Shown piece by piece: positions 59,205 to 64,000 of a DNA stretch of 64,000 bases. Numbering within the stretch: position 1 is the stretch's first letter; each line of letters opens with the position of its first letter. Made by a program: the position numbers and the translations under genes. The DNA is taken from assembly GCF_030052815.1 (NCBI RefSeq), contig NC_079505.1, positions 80,516,330-80,580,329 on the forward strand. Reading direction: 5' to 3'. Under the pieces are notes generated by a model, which did not search any database, had not been told where the DNA came from, and saw only the letters and a program-made list of their open reading frames with translations. The stretch comes from Hevea brasiliensis (taxonomy: Eukaryota > Streptophyta > Magnoliopsida > Malpighiales > Euphorbiaceae).

Positions 59205-62007
59205 TCTAGACCCTTATTTTGTGATGAGTATGTGCATTGAGGGCATAGGAAACCCGATGATGAAAAATTATATGACTGTAAGATATAATTATAGGCATGG
59301 AACTGAATTATTAATTCCGTGGCATGATCTTGAAAAAAAATATGTTTTTTGAGAAACTAATTTAATTTAAATAAAATTTTGTTTTATTTAAATTTAATAT
59401 GGATAGTTCTTAAATGGACCTAATTAAATTTAATTGGGCCCCATGAGCCTAAGAAAGCCTAGCTAAGAATTTTAAATATGATCCATTTAATTTATTTTTT
59501 GGAAATTAAAATAAGAAAATATATTTTTTCTCTATTCCTCTCATACAAACTCTCTCTCCCCCTTTGGCCCTACTCTATTCCTCACTCCCTATTGGTGGCA
59601 CCCCCTTTCCCTCTCTTCCCATTGGTTGAAACACCTCATCCATATCTCAGTCTCACCCAAATTTTGCAATCTTAGTTGTTTAAGTTATCTGAACTTTATC
59701 ACTCTAGGACTCCAAATCCTATCACACCTCTCTCTCAAAACCCTATAAATACCCCACTGAAAAAAAAAAGGAGGAGAAGAAAAAAAAAAAGGGAGGAGGA
59801 GGAGAAGACAAAAAAAAAAAAGGAAAAAAATTTAAAGAGAAAAATAGTCAAAATTTCTTTTAGTTTTTTCTTTCTTGCGATACTTCTTGAAGGTTAGTTC
59901 TTTTATTTTTTTTTCAAGATCTATACTATGTAATATTTAATTCTATATTCCTTGTTTTTAATTAATTTTATATATTCATATAGATCATGTAATCATGTTT
60001 AATTTGAAGGTATACACAACTCTACACATATTCAGTTTTCTGTCTCTTATGTTTTTATTATTTTTTGTTATTTTTTGAATCTGTAAAAAATTTGAAAAAA
60101 TTATATTCATATTCTACACGAAATTCTATTAATTTTAGGCTCAAGAATTGCTGAAAAAGCTTTAATATTTTGTAAGTTATGGCTGTTTAAAGTCAGGGTT
60201 TCTGTAAAATTCGATTTGCAGGATATCCGACTTGTGAAGCCCATATATCCCTTGTTTCTTAATATTTTTGTGTAAATCTGGTGTTTAAAATTAAGTTTGG
60301 AATCTTGTGAATCTTTTTCACTTAGTTTCGCATTCATATCTATTATGGTTGGTGAGTTATGAATTTTACAAAAAAGTAGTGCGATTCTGTCATCAGGAAA
60401 ATTTACGATTTGTGTAGATTATTTGGCTAGGGTTTTGTTTAATCTATAAATTTTATGATGTTGTATGATGTTTTGGCTGTCTTCTATAAGTTTTTCATGA
60501 TTTTTAGGCTTGTCTAACTATTTTTCAAAAATTAAATTTCTTGTTACTGTCAATCTGTCAGGATTTAAAAATTGTATGTTTATGCATGTTCTTTTATTTT
60601 CTTGGATTCTAATTGATATTTGATCTATTTTTCTATGCTTTTTTAATTCAAAAAGTGTTATGAAGCGTTTGAAATATGTTAAAAGATGTGGACTCTTAAG
60701 TAGTTGTAACTAATTAGGAATCTTAACCCTTTAGGAGACTAAAGTTAGAATTCAATGTAAATTGTTATTAATATTTTCTTATTTTCTTTATTTCTTTTAT
60801 TTTTTTTAGTTTATTTATTTTTTATTACAAACAAAATTGGTAAGTAGCCCTAAGGTAAGTACCAAAGAGGGTATTTGCGTAGAATTTATGTGGAGTTAAA
60901 CAGAAGTAAGCCAGGAATATCATTACCATACTAGAAGAGAAGACCATTTTTTAAGGGTAACTTGCCTCAATGACAACTGCATTTACTAACAGGTAAGTAG
61001 CCATAAACTCTTCGAATAACCATTGGCATGAAATTATAATAATAATAGAATTTTTATTTGGTAAATTAAAATTAACTTTGTTTTTAATTTAATTGACTTT
61101 TGCATACAATTAATTTAAATAAATACTTTGTAAATTAAATTTGATCTTATTTGTAAATTAAACTAATATTGGTATGTAAAATAAATTTAATTTAATCTCG
61201 ATAATTATAAAATAAATTTACATTTTAGAAATCTTTATTAGGTTGTGATTGTTTGGGCCTTATGTGATATTAGAATAAATTACACATATACATAATTAAT
61301 TTAGTTTAATTATCCTTAGAATAACTTGGTAAAAAATTAATTAATTAGATTAAATAGAAACGTAGGGTTATTTGAAATTGAATTTTTTTGTAAATTAAAT
61401 TCTCAAGAATAAATTAATTTTAGTCATCTGGTAAATATCATTTAAATAATTAACAATCCCATAGATGAGAATTAATTGTGCATGAAAATTGTTTGTAAAC
61501 AACAACCCTTTTGTGAATTACTTGTTTGTGTAGGATTATAATTGCATTTTTTATGATAAAGTTTAATAAATAAATAATAAACAAGACTTCTAGAAATATT
61601 AGTAGAGGACTAACACGCGAATTAACGAGGTTAGACCAGGCGTAAGGAGTGCCTAACACCTTCCCCTTACGTACCCACTATCCCGAACCTACCCGAACCT
61701 AGGCATTGGGCTATGGTAATGATGATTGTGGAAACTCTGCAACGAGTAAGTGGCCATCCATAACCCTCCTAAGAAACACTGAATATGTCCTGATTTTTAT
61801 CCGGGTAGCGACTCTTGTCTATCTATGCCTTCGTGGCATAAATACTTAGTACCATGATAGTGTTATGAGAAGACGGTACTTACCAGTGGTTTGATTCTAT
61901 TATGATTGTATGATGTGCATGTCTAGAAAATGCTGTCTAAGAAAGTGATAGTTAAATAAGACCATAGTGACTCCACCATCTTTCTTAGGCATTACCCAGT
62001 GCATTTT
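59205..62007 (+). repeat. 3' LTR of the Tat-like element
   Basis: Begins TCTAGACCC (second base mutated from TG) after the purine-rich AGTGGAGGGCAAAC. It aligns with the 5' LTR through to CAGTGCATTTT and carries a TATA-like CTATAAATACC near 59744, followed by a purine tract (59760-59830). It preserves the uninterrupted target of the solo LTR. Confidence 0.82.
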
Positions 62008-62539
62008 CTTTTTTTTTTATTAATTGTTCTCTGACAAACTTGATTTTGGGATGCTGATGTTGCTTGCACATATGAATGCCTATATTTAAGTGCGTTACTA
62101 TTGGGGTTTTAAGGATCATGTTTAACTTTTGCCCAGCCTGCCCTCACCAACACCAATATTGCAACCACTAATTTCATTGCATTTATCTATTTTTGCAACC
62201 AACATAAACAGAAATTAACCGTTACATTTTATTTAACTACACTACTGATTATTTCATTGTATTACATCCAAAAAAACATAACTTAATTTCATCAAATCTC
62301 CAAGAGTTTCTCTCATAATTCTCTTAAATACATCCTCATTATTGTAAATGAACATGGGGAGGCAAAGAAACTAATCAACATTCAGATATTCATCTCCTAA
62401 TATATTCATGAAACTCTTTCTTAGTAGGGTATTCTAATCAAGCATCACAATATTGATTAACCTCACTTCGATTTCCAAGGTAAAAAGATGTCAATACCCA
62501 TCTACAGCATACAGTTTTGAGCCCCTTGACTGCATTACA
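62008..62539. other. Between the Tat-like LTR and the parvulin stop codon
   Basis: A T-run follows the LTR homology. The right part (about 62250-62539) is presumably the parvulin 3' UTR. No gene is seen. Confidence 0.5.
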
Positions 62540-64000
62540 TCAATTCTTTCTCCCTTCACATAAAATTATGTGATATCCATGACTGCACAGGAATCGAGAA
62601 TTAGTCCTACCAATGTACACAAAAATATGCAAGAGGAATATAGAATTACAAGGAGGAGGGACGAAGGTCAAAAACTCACGTTGATTTAAACGGTGCACTG
62701 GTAGCTCCAACAAATGTGCTGAAGGCAACTTCCTGGAATGGACCAGCCATCTTTCCACGTGGAAACCATCCAAGGTCTCCACCCTTCTTTCCAGAAGGAC
62801 ACTCTGAGTATTCTGCTGCCAGCTGAGAAAAACGTGATGAAAGACATTATTACATGGTGGACAGACAAGAAGTTATCTCACTTCAGCTCAGCCCAACCAA
62901 AAAGATCAAATGGCAACTTAAAAATCCACATCAGGAGGCTACAAATAAGGCTTACCTATTAACCTTACTTGAGAGTTTATTTTAAGATAAAGGGAAAGGT
63001 CAATGGAGGTTAAATATTTATATCCTCTGACTTCAGATCCATTTTTCTTAACCCCTACATTGGATAGGAAGTTAAAGGATGTAACTAAAGGTTTTAAAAG
63101 TTTTTAACCCCATTAACCTTCGTTTACATTCCATTCCTTTACCTTCACTAGATTCCTTCTCCATCATCCTAAAACTACCATGCAAAGCCTACAATTAAAT
63201 TATGACATTAGACCACTGATGACAAATGCCTAGAACCCTTGGGGAAGATCCAGCTAGCTTTTGTAAGGGTAAATTGCAAACAAATGTTGCTAGTAGTTAA
63301 ACTACCAACATGAACAAGAAGAAAATAAAAGATGGAAATGAGGAGAATGTAGCATGGCAGTGGCATAGCATAATCATATCAACACTCTGAATTTTTTTTT
63401 TTTTTTTTTTGTGGTACTCCAACCTAATGCTATTCATTCTATTTTGTAACCTTATTTCGTATCATCTGGATTCATATTCACAAAGAAAGGTACTATTACA
63501 TTTCTAAAAAATCAATTAAATTCCCTAACCCTGATTTGCACAGGCTTTTGAGCATTAAATATTTGTCGCCGTGATACAAATTATAACTTTAAAATTTATC
63601 CCTAAACAGAATTCTAACTTTATTGAGAGCATTGAATTCTAAAATATATATAACTAGTAACCTAGACAAAAATATGATACATATTAAAAATAATGCAAAT
63701 AGGATTCTCGCATTGATTATTTAACTTAATGTAAATATATGCACAATCAATAATGTTCTGCTATGACAATCGGTTTTCTCGAATTCACATAATAAAAGAC
63801 CCATAAGATTATTTTAAATGTTTTGTTTTCAGGAAAAAAATTCTCTCTAACCCAAAGTAGATCTTAAAGTGTCAAACAATTCGAAGATTGTAATCTAGTG
63901 GATTCACCTTTGCAAACTCAGCAGGTGGGACTTTGTCTCCATTGCTAAGCCAACCATCTTGCAGCTTCTTGTATGCTTCATTGATTTTACCTTGCTTCTC
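62540..64000 (-). CDS. Par14-type parvulin peptidyl-prolyl isomerase (partial)
   Basis: Rotamase that speeds cis-trans isomerisation of prolyl bonds; plant Par14-like proteins lack the WW domain of Pin1. Three exons lie in the window (minus strand): 64000-63908 (continues beyond the edge), 62822-62680 and 62582-62540, in phase with GT-AG introns. They encode EKQGKINEAYKKLQDGWLSN, then EYSECPSGKKGGDLGWFPRG, MAGPFQEVAFSTFVG and the ending HGYHIILCEGRKN. These are the conserved blocks of the parvulin fold, including the final HGYHII histidine. The missing N-terminus would hold the basic Gly/Lys-rich region and the first strand. It lies 0.5 kb from the end of the Tat-like element. Confidence 0.92.

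Larger units (their letters stand above)
48155..62007 (+). mobile_element. Tat/Ogre-like Ty3/gypsy element, heavily deleted
   Basis: Two long, similar LTRs (48155-about 54250 including a nested solo LTR, and 59205-62007) flank decayed internal DNA. The primer site TGGCGACACCATTGGGGA (54312-54329) resembles the tRNA-Arg type used by Ogre/Tat elements. Internal frames show a post-protease segment (SINLGTPNNPKDIKLAED, 56532-56590) and the C-terminal part of integrase (VYGTKVVLPIKQEV and FNKKVKPRKIKEGDM, 57149-57380). RT, RNase H and the integrase core are missing. Tandem repeats precede the 3' LTR, as is common in this lineage. No target-site duplication was found. Confidence 0.8.

Noticed and set aside
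1..64000. A previously undescribed multi-gene system
   Set aside because: The six host genes belong to known, unrelated single-gene families and the remaining sequence is largely explained by known transposon classes; nothing links them into a system.

Overview
The window is nuclear DNA from a flowering plant, almost certainly a dicot. It is AT-rich, its protein genes are split by GT-AG (and two GC-AG) introns, and all six recognised genes have plant-specific relatives. A woody Malpighiales genome (rubber tree, cassava or similar) is my guess; the sequence does not prove it.

Layout. 1-6.9 kb: the clock gene TOC1/PRR1 on the plus strand, six coding exons. 7.4-9.5 kb: a convergent NPF2-type nitrate/peptide-family transporter on the minus strand. 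9.6-12.8 kb: AT-rich intergenic DNA with one possible MITE. 12.85-15.60 kb: a non-autonomous CACTA transposon with a complete Cassandra TRIM (carrying 5S rRNA-like LTRs) nested inside it; both have target-site duplications. 16.2-19.4 kb: a NEN-type DEDDh exonuclease gene, minus strand, six exons. 20.5-29.9 kb: a decayed Ty3/gypsy chromovirus (Tekay/Del-like, plus strand) split near its 3' coding end by a 3.5-kb solo LTR. 30.0-31.3 kb: a PPR pseudogene. 31.67-40.04 kb: a RING-H2 gene of the NEP1-interacting-protein-like type, whose third intron is 7.2 kb because it holds a nearly intact Reina-type Ty3/gypsy element (33.58-38.70 kb, minus strand) inside the remains of an older one. 41.65-47.42 kb: plastid ribulose-phosphate 3-epimerase, minus strand, nine exons, with a hAT MITE and a LINE fragment in its introns. 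48.16-62.0 kb: a badly deleted Tat/Ogre-like Ty3/gypsy element whose 5' LTR holds a second 3.4-kb solo LTR related to the first. 62.54-64.0 kb: the 3' part of a Par14-type parvulin prolyl isomerase gene, minus strand, running off the right edge.

The host genes do not form a pathway or cluster. They are unrelated single genes: circadian repression, membrane transport, nuclear breakdown or nucleic-acid turnover, ubiquitin ligation, Calvin/pentose-phosphate metabolism and prolyl isomerisation. About half the window is transposon DNA in at least three levels of nesting. I see no new gene system. The features most worth a second look are the nested insertions, the uORFs at TOC1, the two GC-AG introns, the coding GAT-repeat tract in the RING-H2 gene, and a 66-bp-arm inverted repeat inside the second solo LTR. 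Exon limits come from reading splice sites against known family proteins; UTR ends were not determined.
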